Origin: Pyrenophora tritici-repentis
Taxonomy: Eukaryota; Ascomycota; Dothideomycetes; Pleosporales; Pleosporaceae
Assembly (NCBI RefSeq): GCF_003171515.1
Contig: NC_089391.1
Location: 2,976,001-3,040,000, forward strand
DNA length: 64,000 nucleotides
Direction of reading: 5' to 3'
The notes below the pieces were generated by a model that saw only the letters and a program-made list of their open reading frames with translations, did not search any database and was not told where the DNA came from. Shown here piece after piece: positions 54,655 to 64,000 of this stretch. The number at the start of each line of letters is the position of its first letter. Position 1 is the first letter of the stretch. Made by a program: the position numbers and the translations under genes.

Positions 54655-56136
54655 CTACAAGTCCTTAGCAACAGCCTCAAGACTCTCCTTGAAAATACCC
54701 AACCCCTTGGTCATCTCCTCCTCGCTAATGTTAAGCGGCGGAATAAACCTAATAACATCAAATACCGATGTGCTGAGGATAAGCATATCACGCTTGACGC
54801 ACTCTTGTACAACCTTTGGTGCAATCTGAGGCTGATTGCCCGCATGTCTCGCTGCTACGTTTGAAGAGCCATTTTGCAGTGCGGGATTGGCAAATTGCAC
54901 ACCAACCATAAGACCAGAGCCGCGGATATCTTCAATCAGACTTCCTGCCTTGGAACCGCTCTTCTGAAGGTCCCTCAGGAAAGAGAAAATCTGCTCTGAT
55001 CTCTTTGCGACGTTGTCTAGAATCTTCTCCTCGCGGAAAGCCTTGATACAAGCAGTGGCAGCGGCGCAAGAAACTGCGTTACCAGCATAAGTTCCACCCA
55101 TAGACCCCGGCTTCTGGAGATCCATGATGCTCTTGCTGGCCGCGATACCAGACAGAGGGAATCCATTAGCAACACCCTTTGCAAAGATGAGGATATCAGG
55201 CCGGACACCAGAGTTCTGGACAGCCCAGTAGGGACCGGTGCGACCCATGCCCGACTGGACCTCGTCGGCGATGAGTAGGATGTTGTGTTCGTCGCAGACC
55301 TGGCGGAGACCAGCGAGGAAGGCAGGGGGTGCGGGAACGTAGCCTCCCTCACCAAGGATGGGCTCCAGGATGATGGCTGCGGTGTCTGAGGGAGCTGTTT
55401 GTTGCGAGAGTGTGAGTCTGAGCTGTAGGAGTGACTGCTCGACTAGTTCCTCTGTCGGGGTGGTGGCTGGAAGGCCGAATTGACTGTAGTAAGGGAACGC
55501 GGTTGCAAAGACACCGCCCATGAGGGGTCCATGACCCTCACCGTAGATAGTCTTGCTCCGTGTCATGGATGCAGTCGCATTCGTCCTGCCATGATACGAG
55601 CCCTGCATAACAATAATGTTCGGCTTCTTCGTGGCTGCCCTCGCCAACTTGACTGCCGCCTCCACAGCCTCAGCGCCAGAGTTCCAAAGGAATATTGTAT
55701 CCAGGCTCTCATGAGGCAGAATCGGAATCAATTCTCTAATCAATGCAATCTGCGCAGCACTGAACCCAATGTTCACCTGCGCATGCGTAATCTTGCTGCA
55801 TTGGGCTGCGGCCGCAGCGCTGACCTTGGGATGGCAATGGCCCAAGTTCACAACTCCAATGCCCGCCGTCATATCCAGCAGCTTGACGCCCTTGTCAGTC
55901 GTAATCCACGTACCCTTCCCATCCTCGAAAACGTGCTTGGTAAGTCGGCCAATGCCCCTGGCAATGTGCTGTTCACCAAACGCCGCGGCATCCATATCGG
56001 CGAATTGTTGCTGCGGGGTTGTTGTCGAGGAAAACGGTCGTAGTCGTACAGGTACGCGCCACACAGAAGGGGATACGAGGGTGCGCAAAGTTGTAGTGCT
56101 GATGCTTATGCCCCGAGACATGACTGTGCGATTCAT
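54655..56136 (-). CDS. mitochondrial class III aminotransferase, GABA-transaminase-like
   Basis: Single-exon PLP enzyme of 493 residues. The first ~40 residues are rich in Arg, Ser and Thr with no acidic residue (MNRTVMSRGISISTTTLRTL), a likely mitochondrial presequence. Family blocks: GIGVVNLGHCHPKV, NSGAEAVEAAVKLARA, GSYHGRTNATAS, EPILGEGGYVP, the cofactor Asp in ADEVQSGMGRTG, the Schiff-base Lys in FAKGVANGFPLSG (~319), and GGTYAGNAVSCAA. The pattern fits bacterial-type 4-aminobutyrate/5-aminovalerate transaminases better than ornithine transaminase. The exact amino donor cannot be fixed from sequence. It may feed succinate-semialdehyde-type metabolism or an accessory pathway with the adjacent SDR. 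Confidence 0.9.
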   Translation of the reverse strand: MNRTVMSRGISISTTTLRTLVSPSVWRVPVRLRPFSSTTTPQQQFADMDAAAFGEQHIARGIGRLTKHVFEDGKGTWITTDKGVKLLDMTAGIGVVNLGHCHPKVSAAAAAQCSKITHAQVNIGFSAAQIALIRELIPILPHESLDTIFLWNSGAEAVEAAVKLARAATKKPNIIVMQGSYHGRTNATASMTRSKTIYGEGHGPLMGGVFATAFPYYSQFGLPATTPTEELVEQSLLQLRLTLSQQTAPSDTAAIILEPILGEGGYVPAPPAFLAGLRQVCDEHNILLIADEVQSGMGRTGPYWAVQNSGVRPDILIFAKGVANGFPLSGIAASKSIMDLQKPGSMGGTYAGNAVSCAAATACIKAFREEKILDNVAKRSEQIFSFLRDLQKSGSKAGSLIEDIRGSGLMVGVQFANPALQNGSSNVAARHAGNQPQIAPKVVQECVKRDMLILSTSVFDVIRFIPPLNISEEEMTKGLGIFKESLEAVAKDL

Positions 56137-57015
56137 TATATAATGTATGTTGTAGCCGGGGTGGAGACACTAGGACCTGTTGCTTTTTGGTTGGGGCCCT
56201 TAGGTTGAAGTTGCGACTCGGATGGGGACGGATGGGTGGCCGCGTGACGTAGTTAGTGCTGATAATTGCTGGGTAGACGCCCTACACGCGCTCTTGTGAC
56301 TGCATTTACGCTGGCAGAGGGAGGTTTTTGCGACAGTGAAATGTAGACTAACTCTACAAGGAAAGTCCAACAGAGAGTAAGTGGGCGCCATGTGGGTTGT
56401 TGTAAGGTTCGGCTATCGTTGTGGAGCGGTACTTTGAGTAGGCAGTTGAGTCGGCTACCAAGACCTCCTCAGCGATTTAGAGTCCACCGGGAAGGATACG
56501 GATGCACCAAAAGGGGTTATTTCATATGTGAATGTCGTGGCGCCATGGATCAGAACGCACACGTGAGTCGCTAGGGAGTACATTCCCGAAGAACCGACAG
56601 AGCGACGCATACTTCAAAGTACTACCGTCTCTCGTTACCGAACCTAATAGCATAGCTTGGAGAATACCGAGAGAACCTTGGTATACGTACGCTTTCATGA
56701 ATCTACATTAACGTAGTAGTCAGATAAGCATGCGGGAAGTTTCACGGTAGATGCGAAACTTTGTTCATCTAACATAAGGTTATATGTCTCGGGTTATTGG
56801 CAGAATTCGGGGTATACGAGCGAACATATCGTAGGTACTGCTTGACAGTCAGACTATAAAGCACCCCTTTGTCGTCTGCAATAGTATCTAACACATCACA
56901 GAGATCACCACCACAATCATTGTCGCAGTCAAACCACGACTAGCATGCTCAATTGTTATTGCAGTTGATGGTATTTGGCAGCTACAGCAGTATCTAATCG
57001 CAGGTATGGCGGCCG
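56137..57015. other. intergenic: aminotransferase promoter
   Basis: An 879 bp stretch with no supported gene. It holds the aminotransferase promoter and the 3' end of the receptor-like gene. Confidence 0.5.
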
Positions 57016-58274
57016 TCAAACGAAGCTTGACTCCTTCACGTTTTGTCCCAGAGCGGGAGTCGAGGTCACAACGTACTTTGTTTCCTTCATAATGTTCTTT
57101 TGGCTGTCGCCATCGCTGCCCTCTACGTCGTCGTGATCGCCAAGCGTCTGGAAGGTGTCCATGGGTATGCCGCGTGGGCGGCCTGACGGCTGCCTATTGG
57201 CACTGATGGATGGGTATTGTCTCTCTGCCGATTGACCTTCCTTGGAGCCTACAGTGACGCGTATGCGGAGGGAGAGGAGGGGACGCAGGGCGGGGAGGGA
57301 GCCGGCGATGATGCCAATGCCTTCCTCGGTCAGTGACCAGAAACCGATCTTGCCGGTGCCAAACATGAATTCGCCTGGGTCGCTGTAGAGTGTGAGGTAT
57401 TTGAGGCGGACAATGGTGGCACAGGAGGCACTGGAGAAGAGTTAGAATAGGTTGTATTCGGCAAGCTGTGCAGTACTCACAAGGAAGCGAGGCCCAGCAT
57501 AACGGCGACGGAGCTCTTGACGCGCGTCTTCATCTGGACGTTCCAAAGTAGAACAGCAGGCAGAAGCGATAGACTAAAGTCTGCCGCAATTTCGATGGCG
57601 GAGTAGAAGAGACTAACATTGGTATTGAGCTGTAAGTTGCAAGTGCCCTTGGACTCGCCCCACAGGGTGTTGATCGGGTGGCCTGGTGAACAGTCAGTAC
57701 TGGCATGCCAGTCGTGAAACAGATCTACTTACAGATGTTGGCGATGCCGATGCAGAAGACAGCTGCAGCAACAACAGTGGCTCCAATGAGAGCCCAAAGA
57801 CCCCATCGGAATGCCTTGCGGTTGGCAGCGATACGGAGGAGCGCCACTGCAACACTGATCTTGATGAACATGGCGCCGACTGCATAGAAGTATTCTGCAA
57901 TGTAGAACAGCTGCAGTTGGTCAGTACCCAGAATGGTCATCCCTATAGGATATGCCATGATGTACCTTGACTCCTTTCATGATTGTTAGCTGGGGTAGGT
58001 CCTTTGCAAGCTGACCGGATCCATAGTAGCAGCAAACGATACACAGCGCAGCTGTAACGGAGAAGAGAATCTACGATGGGTTAGTTCTGATCACTGCTGC
58101 CTGGTTGAAGATACTGACAATTCCAAGAAGCATCAGATAATCATCCATGCCCCAAGCCTTCCTCCAGATGCGGACGCCAACACGCATGCTGAAGCAAATC
58201 CAGGAGAGTACTAACAAGACGATAGCGCAGTAGAGCAAAGCCACGCCGTCTCCAGCCACATCTACGGTGGTCAT
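57016..58274 (-). CDS. SAT4/PTH11-type seven-helix membrane protein (rhodopsin-like domain)
   Basis: Plasma-membrane receptor-like protein of the fungal PTH11/SAT4 superfamily. Five exons with introns at 58071-58118, 57911-57965, 57683-57732 and 57431-57480 give 1056 nt and 351 residues. Helix 1 is VALLYCAIVLLVLSWICFSMR. The family signature RVGVRIWRKAWGMDDYLMLL follows directly. Later helices include LFYIAEYFYAVGAMFIKISVA, ALIGATVVAAAVFCIGIANI and IEIAADFSLSLLPAVLLW. The Cys in WGESKGTCNL is the usual loop cysteine. No CFEM domain is present. The cytosolic tail is polar (TFQTLGDHDDVEGSD). A ligand is unknown, and many members have no tested role. Confidence 0.9.
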
Positions 58275-59574
58275 GATGATGGTTTGGTTCGTAAAGAGTG
58301 TGGTGAAAAGCGAAAGTGAAGGAGATGGGAAACAAGGCAACACTCCACAGAGCCAGTCTCGCGTATCTATACGGCTCGCGTTTGCAACCTCCCACCGCCA
58401 CCGTCACCCAAAAGGAGACCTAACGGCATCTTGTCTATACCGCGCCCCCCACACAGCACCCCAAAGCGTACGGACAGGCTTTTGTTTCGAATTTCTATAC
58501 CGCCTACCCCAATGCCTCCCTGTCATGTGCCTACTATTGTCTACATTGGACCCGACATGATGCTTAGCGCCGGCAGCTAGGTAAGATCCCTTGGGTACCC
58601 ACGTTTTCGGAGGTTTACCTCTTCGAGTCCCTGCATAGTGCAGGTGGTGGCCGTCGTTCGAGAGGCAGCCAGCCTGTCCATCCCTTCCCAAAGGAACACC
58701 GCGGAAGAAATCCTCCGCAAAAGGACGTCCTAAGCGCGAAGCAATCTCCGCACTCCGCTCAAACCTAAGCGAAATGCGTTATCAAGTATCCTCCTCTGCT
58801 ACCGCTACCGCGGCCGCTCGAGCCCTCTCAATGGAAATCTCTTCCAAACGGCCCGTTTGAGCCACGTTCAGGACTAGGATTCTTTTCGCGAACGTTTTTC
58901 TTACGACGGGAATGGCAGGAACTTGAAAAGGCCCGAGGATGTTTACATCAGAAACCCGACTACGGCACAGGGCAAGACATCGGCAATGTGCGGACGAACC
59001 GATCCCCTCGTATTCAACATTTCCACAACGCTACCGCCACCTTACAGATTCATCGGAGAATTCCAACCGATACCTTACAGTACCAGGGGGACCTAATCGA
59101 TCGCAATGCATGAAAATCAGTTAGGTAACGAGCTGAATTTCGAGTTCGCGAATATACCACGCCCTGTTGAGGTGGCGCTTGTCACTTGAAGAGGCGTAGT
59201 TTAGTGGCAGTTAGGCCGCGGCCGCCAGCTTCTTGCTGTGCCGTAAAAACTGGGTCCGCCAGCAACAACGCCAGTAGCGAGATGGAAATATCTCCTTATG
59301 CCGATCGTGGTTTTTTCGTACGTGATCGTGTTTGAGAGTCCGCTTTTGGTTCTAGATCCGTGCCAGCTCATGATGCTAATCTTCGCGTCTTCTTGCCTCG
59401 TCCTTGTCCATCTATCCGTGCGTTTGGTCGAGACCGTATGGAGAGGCGTTGGTAGGTTGTGCATATCTTTCCCTGGTTCGCTGCATGTTGTTTGCTTTTT
59501 CTATTCATCAACTCTCATCAAACTGTCTTCATCAAACCATCCATCTTCATCCATATTTATCCATTATATTCAAT
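58275..59574. other. divergent promoter region, 1.3 kb
   Basis: Lies between the receptor-like gene (-) and the second SDR (+). No supported gene or RNA. The 97-codon frames on either strand are mutually overlapping and domain-free. Confidence 0.5.
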
Positions 59575-60524
59575 ATGACTTCTATCCAGGTCAACGATAA
59601 CGATCTCACAGCCGTCAAGGGCAAGGTTGCTGTGATAACGGGTACTTGATCTCTGCCCAGTGTGGATTTTTGAATCAAAAACTGACCCTTTCCAGGTGGG
59701 TCATCAGGCATCGGCCTCGCCACGGTTGAGCTATTGTTGTCTCTGGGCGCACTAGTTGTGAATGGAGACATTCAGGCACCACCCGCGTCTATATCCGACA
59801 GCCTCTTCGTCCAGACTGACGTCAGACAATGGAGCGACCTAGGCAATCTCTTCAAAGCTACCAAGGAAAAGCATGGCAAGGTTGACTATGTGTTTGCCAA
59901 TGCCGGCGTTGGTCCCCGCGGAGACTTCTTGTCTCTGGAGGTTGACGAGAACGGTGACCCAAAGCAACCAAATGTTGACACCATCGACATCAACTTGAAC
60001 AGTGTTGTCAACACCGTCACCCTAGCTACTCACTACATGAAGACTCAGAGCGAAGGAGCTATCGTCATCATGGGATCCAGCACTGGCCTACACCCCGTCC
60101 GAGCCATCGATTACTGTAAGTCTATATCGCTTATTATGTCCAATTCTCGACTAACTCCATCCTAGCGACGGCCAAGGCTGGTGTGATTGGTTTCGGCAGG
60201 AGTTTCGCTCGTCTGGTAGAGGTAGCTGGTCTACCCATCCGTGTCAACACCCTCGCCCCCTCATGGACGGCAACACAAGTCCTGCCCAACCTGAAGGATC
60301 TACTCGCCGCAGTCTCAGAGGACTGCCAGTCTCCTGCTGTAGTGGCAAAGGTCGCTACTTACCTAATGGTGGACAAGTCGCGCCACGGTGACCTCATCTT
60401 CGCCAGTGATGGCAAATTCACAGAGATTGAGAAATCTATCCTCGCACCTGCATATGAGAAGATCAAGGGTGATTCGCTTAGCGACGATGCAGTCCTCGCA
60501 AAGGTCATGGCTCTAGCTGCTTAG
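59575..60524 (+). CDS. short-chain dehydrogenase/reductase (second)
   Basis: Three exons with introns at 59642-59695 and 60116-60165 give 846 nt and 281 residues. Cofactor motif GGSSGIG at 23-29. Asp near the end of strand 2 (NGDIQ) suggests NAD(H). DV (QTDVRQW), FANAGVG, catalytic Ser in IMGSSTG and YSTAK (Tyr 162, Lys 166) follow. Both introns cut conserved motifs: the Gly-rich loop and the active-site Ser after Tyr. The C-terminal region PIRVNTLAPSWTATQVLP and the tail resemble the 15-PGDH-like SDRs of fungal clusters. Substrate unknown. It is convergent with the LPMO gene. Confidence 0.92.
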
Positions 60525-60967
60525 AAGTCGAATTAGTTGTGTATCGCACCGTAGCATAGCAATTACCAAGCATATCCAACTACCCACCTCCCGCAATCTG
60601 AGTTATGCCGAAGGAGCGACTATCTGTGCGTCGTGAAGTTTGAAGTTCAAAGTCCAGCATCAAACAAGGCAATGATCGCACAGCAGACGCCAAGGCGGCA
60701 GTCGATTGGACACCCGCACACGGATCGATAGCTTACTGCATAAGTGTACATTTTTCCCCATCGCACCGACCGACCTTGTAAACACGGAGGCATCTGAAAC
60801 TTGTATGTTTCACTTTGAACGCGACGGAGAGAAAATATCGAGAAAAGACGGTATACCTTCCCACTATAAACAACCACAGATATACACGTGCACAAAATAT
60901 GTCGCAGGCTGTACAAAACAACACAACTCTTAATTTATTTGGCTTGAAAATAGGTAATGCAGTAGCC
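60525..60967. other. convergent 3' region
   Basis: A 443 bp stretch between the 3' ends of the second SDR and the LPMO gene. No gene seen. Confidence 0.5.
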
Positions 60968-62133
60968 TCACACGCACTGACTATAGTAATCTCCGTTAGC
61001 AACACACTTACTCCCATTAGCACATGTTGTGCAGCCTCCAAACCCTTTCCCACCACACTGTCCATACCTTGCCACTTCGCACGATGGGGCAGTAGTCGGC
61101 GCCGCCGATGGCACAGGTGACGCACTAGTCACCATAGTAGTAGGACTCGGCGTATCAACGGGCGGCACGGAAGACGTAGCCGGACCACTCGCGCCACCGC
61201 CAGCTCCGTTCCAAACAGCAGGACCGGGTATGGGGTACGACGTAGCCTTCTTCGCAGCATCAGAGTCGATATTGAATGCGATACCGGGGTCTGTGCTGCT
61301 GTATGCGCCGGGGAAGGATACAAGGGCGGAGGAAGGAGGGGAGGCGGTGCCGGAGCCTGTGACGGTGAATTGGGCGCATTCGGGGTAGACTAAGGGGTTT
61401 GTCAGCGTGGGGGTGGTGCTGGAAATAGAGGACATACACTGTGGGTTGTTTGCTTGATGTACAGCGATGAGCTCGTGGCGGATTAGGTAGTCACCTGGTG
61501 CGAGAGAGGCGGGAATAGTGATGCTGGCGTAGAGAGTGTCGAGGATGGCATCGCCGGCCCAGATGCCAGCGTTCTCAGTGCCGGATATCAGACCTTGCTC
61601 GAAGATCTTGACTGCACGGTTGCGTTAGCAGTGTACTGGTCTGTAGACGATGGGGTACTTACACCAGACCTTGCCGGACCCGTCAAAGCTGTCACATTTA
61701 CCAGGGCACTTTGCCATGTATACCAGGAAGGAGGTTGGTCTATGGGTCCATTGCTTCCAGTGTGTCTTGAGAACAGCTCCTGCGGCTATGGTACCTGTCA
61801 AACCAGTACCAAGAGCGCCTTTGTTGTTGCATCGAATGTTTTCAGTCTGTCACTAGTCAGTCTCTGTCTGTATCACACTGACTGGGAGACGCACTGTAAG
61901 ATCCTTGATGACCAAGGGGTCATACGATGAGTATTGTCGTTGGATACTCTTTTGACTACCCGGTGAGTTGTATGGTGACCATCTAGATACCGTCAGTGCA
62001 TGGTCATCATCCCCTATGAGTATACATACCCTGGATACGTTGTGTCTCCGACTATGTACTGGTCAACGCCTCCATGTGCAGTCGTAGTCGCAACCAGCGA
62101 AGCAGCCACTGTCAGTGCCGTTGAGAACTTCAT
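60968..62133 (-). CDS. AA9 lytic polysaccharide monooxygenase with CBM1
   Basis: Secreted copper enzyme that cleaves cellulose oxidatively. Five exons with introns at 61983-62029, 61847-61894, 61612-61662 and 61390-61437 give 972 nt and 323 residues. Signal peptide 1-19 (KFSTALTVAASLVATTTA) leaves His20 as the mature N-terminus, the first arm of the copper brace. The second His is in QWTHRP (~99). The active-site His/Gln/Tyr set is HELIAVH ... NPQFYPEC. Cys in YMAKCPG pairs as in the family. A Ser/Thr/Pro linker (~250-285) leads to a C-terminal CBM1 (YGQCGGKGFGGC ... YYSQCV) with the usual four cysteines and aromatic residues. Complete and probably functional in plant cell-wall degradation. 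Confidence 0.95.
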
Positions 62134-63823
62134 CTTTCCTGTACAATATCGAAATTTTACAATCAAATCTAATGGTGTTCAGGTTGCTGGAGAGTGCCAA
62201 GGGTGATATAGTTCACAGAAACCACCCCTTCATATACCTTTCTCCCATCCCAGGAGGCCTCATCAGCGCATGCCGCGTGACGCGCCTCGACTATTAGGCC
62301 CAATAATTCAGCCCAACATCCACTCAGACGTGGCTCTGGAGCCGTGAAGCTCATGGCCCGTGACAGCCATATGGAGCCCCGATTCCGGATATTCTTGTGT
62401 AACCGGGCCAGATCTGGGGAAAGTTACATCGAACTTGAAAGTGAACAATGAAAACGGGGAATGAATGCGGAATATGGTCAGTGAAAACCGAGGTGAAAGT
62501 CGTTGTGGGGTTGTGTAGATGAAGTGCGCAGGGGTGTTAATAGCCGGAGAGTTGTGAGCCACGGGGCTGTTGGTAGCGTGTGACCTACGATGGTAGAGTT
62601 TGATGCTCGATATATGAGGTGTGGGTCACATATACTCTAGCATTTCTTATTTCATTGTCGTCGGTGCTTGTTTGACTGTGGGGTAGGGCAATCGAGGCTT
62701 GACTTTTGTTTTGTTGCGATCAGTGGCTCGGTGCTGACAACGGCGTACATCAACAACAGTGATTTTATGTGAAAAATCAGCTGTAAACATGATCCAAAAC
62801 GACTGAAACGTACCTCCAGTCAGCCGTATTAAAAGCCCTGGCTTGTAAGGCGAATGGCGTTCGCTTATGCCTGGAGTGGCTGCAACTCATCAAATCTCCA
62901 TCCTGGTTACCGCGTACTTTGTGAGTCAACTTGCATATTGAGGAGAAGCCTGCCCGATACAGATTGACGACGTCTAATGAAACGGAGGAAACACCCGGAT
63001 GCGCAGCTTGGCTCTGTGCCGTCGCGTGCAGTCCCAGGTTGCGACTACTCCCTTATGCGGCGGAAGTCGCGAACGGTGACCGGGGGCTTCCCTAAACCCA
63101 CACGACTCATGGAAGACGTCTTGTGAGAATGTGGAAGTAATGGCGACGTTCCGGGGCGGGATATCCGATAAATCCGACGAGGCGGCGCATCGCCTGACCA
63201 GAGAATAAAGTGTTCAATAGCGTAGATGCACTGATGCCCATTGTGAGATAAGGAAGTCACCGCGTGGATTATCAATGTGGATGTTGCGTGAAAGGCCGAT
63301 AGATGAAGGCTGCCCGATTTCCTGGCTCGGGGGAAGTCACCGCAAAGGTCTTTTTCATGATCGGAAGCTGCAAGAAATCATCATGATGCATTTCTTACCG
63401 CCGAAGCTATCATATGCTGCAGGATTGATAAGTAACCTCAAACGAGATGCGAGAAAATACAGTAACTGGTAGCCATGGAGAGTGTCTCACCGAACTATTT
63501 GCGCAATGAGATATGATATAATTGATCAAGAAAGAGATAAGACTTTTACATGCTACCCAGGCCTAGTAACCTTCTCAAGGTCCAAGTTGAGTATATGATG
63601 AAGTAAATGATGTCGCCAATTTCCCGGGATATGACAGAATGAAGAAAGCAGTCAAGAATAAAAGAATAGAGAACACAAGTATCAAGCTCGGAAGATGAGC
63701 TAGATGGCCATGTACCAACCCGACGCCTACCGGGTGGGTGCGTGGTATACCCATGTGCTGTCGACCGTATGCTGTTTCCATGAATGAGCAATGCAAAAGC
63801 CTACACATACGCGCAATGCGGGC
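62134..63823. other. intergenic right flank
   Basis: A 1.7 kb stretch with no supported gene. It holds the LPMO promoter and, at the right, the 3' end of the partial gene. Short frames here have no domains. Confidence 0.5.
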
Positions 63824-64000
63824 TCAGGGGAGGTAGCTCTTTGCATCGCGTTTCTGGAGGATGACGAGAAGGTCATAGAAGTCCTTCTTCCAACCGACGC
63901 ACTCGAGGTACTCCCACCAGAGACGAAGCGCCGGCGGCTCGTCCATGTCAGACTGCGATTGGTCAGAAAAGGTGATCTGGGTAAATACAGGATGGGCGGT
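63824..64000 (-). CDS. 3' end of a gene running off the window
   Basis: The minus strand from the window edge is open for 58 codons to a TGA at 63824-63826. The last ~40 residues (EPPALRLWWEYLECVGWKKD followed by FYDLLVILQKRDAKSYLP) are Trp/Tyr-rich and look like genuine protein. A GT...CTGAC...CAG intron (about 63954-63990) may interrupt it. The family is not recognised from so little sequence. Confidence 0.55.
   Translation of the reverse strand, partial: TAHPVFTQITFSDQSQSDMDEPPALRLWWEYLECVGWKKDFYDLLVILQKRDAKSYLP

Noticed and set aside
58600..58650. CTTCGAGTCCCTGCA resembling a tRNA T-arm
   Set aside because: The flanking bases do not form the T-stem, and no acceptor or anticodon arm can be built.

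Overview
The window reads as a filamentous ascomycete chromosome segment (Pezizomycotina, probably Dothideomycetes/Pleosporales). Coding genes are broken by many 44-116 nt GT-AG introns with CTAAC/CTGAC-type branch points. The gene set includes a Zn2Cys6 regulator, a PTH11/SAT4-type receptor, fungal P450s and an AA9 cellulose-active monooxygenase. The order-level placement is inference from overall style, not from a database match. I found no rRNA, tRNA, CRISPR array or intact transposon.

Left part (1-31 kb) is mostly conserved housekeeping genes. They are an ABCC/Yor1-type ABC transporter (1758-6280, -), ornithine aminotransferase (7923-9531, -), a HAD-type phosphatase (9871-11025, +), a Mug190-like SMP/C2 tether (11134-14954, -) carrying two apparent homopolymer frameshifts, ribosome-assembly factor Rsa4 (15742-17277, -), meiotic MutS homologue Msh4 (17607-20787, +), a Zn2Cys6 regulator (21742-24270, +), a small mitochondrial coiled-coil membrane protein (24698-25313, -), a 67-residue RAMP4/Ysy6 protein (25772-26122, +), AP-3 delta (26374-29642, -) and EMC2 (30027-31073, +).

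Middle part (31-43.4 kb) holds a large Met/Gln-rich protein of unknown function (31664-34545, -), a 4 kb gene-free stretch rich in simple repeats, a secreted DUF8021-like protein (38631-39437, +), a SUMO-like-domain (Rad60/Esc2-type) protein (39712-41191, -) divergent from LSM6 (41434-41817, +), and an orphan protein (42294-43340, +).

Right part (43.9-64 kb) changes character. It has two divergent P450s separated by 2.1 kb, a polytopic membrane glycoprotein, two short-chain dehydrogenases, a mitochondrial class III aminotransferase, a seven-helix SAT4/PTH11-type protein, an AA9 LPMO with CBM1, and the 3' end of a further gene. No PKS, NRPS or terpene-cyclase backbone is visible, so a biosynthetic cluster is only a hypothesis.

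Most exon structures were assembled by hand from splice sites, and nearly all sum to an exact multiple of three. Notable architecture: start codons completed by or ending at an intron (AP-3 delta, RAMP4), two GC-AG introns, a 27-nt microexon inside a zinc cluster, and paired 7-C runs that break the mug190 reading frame.
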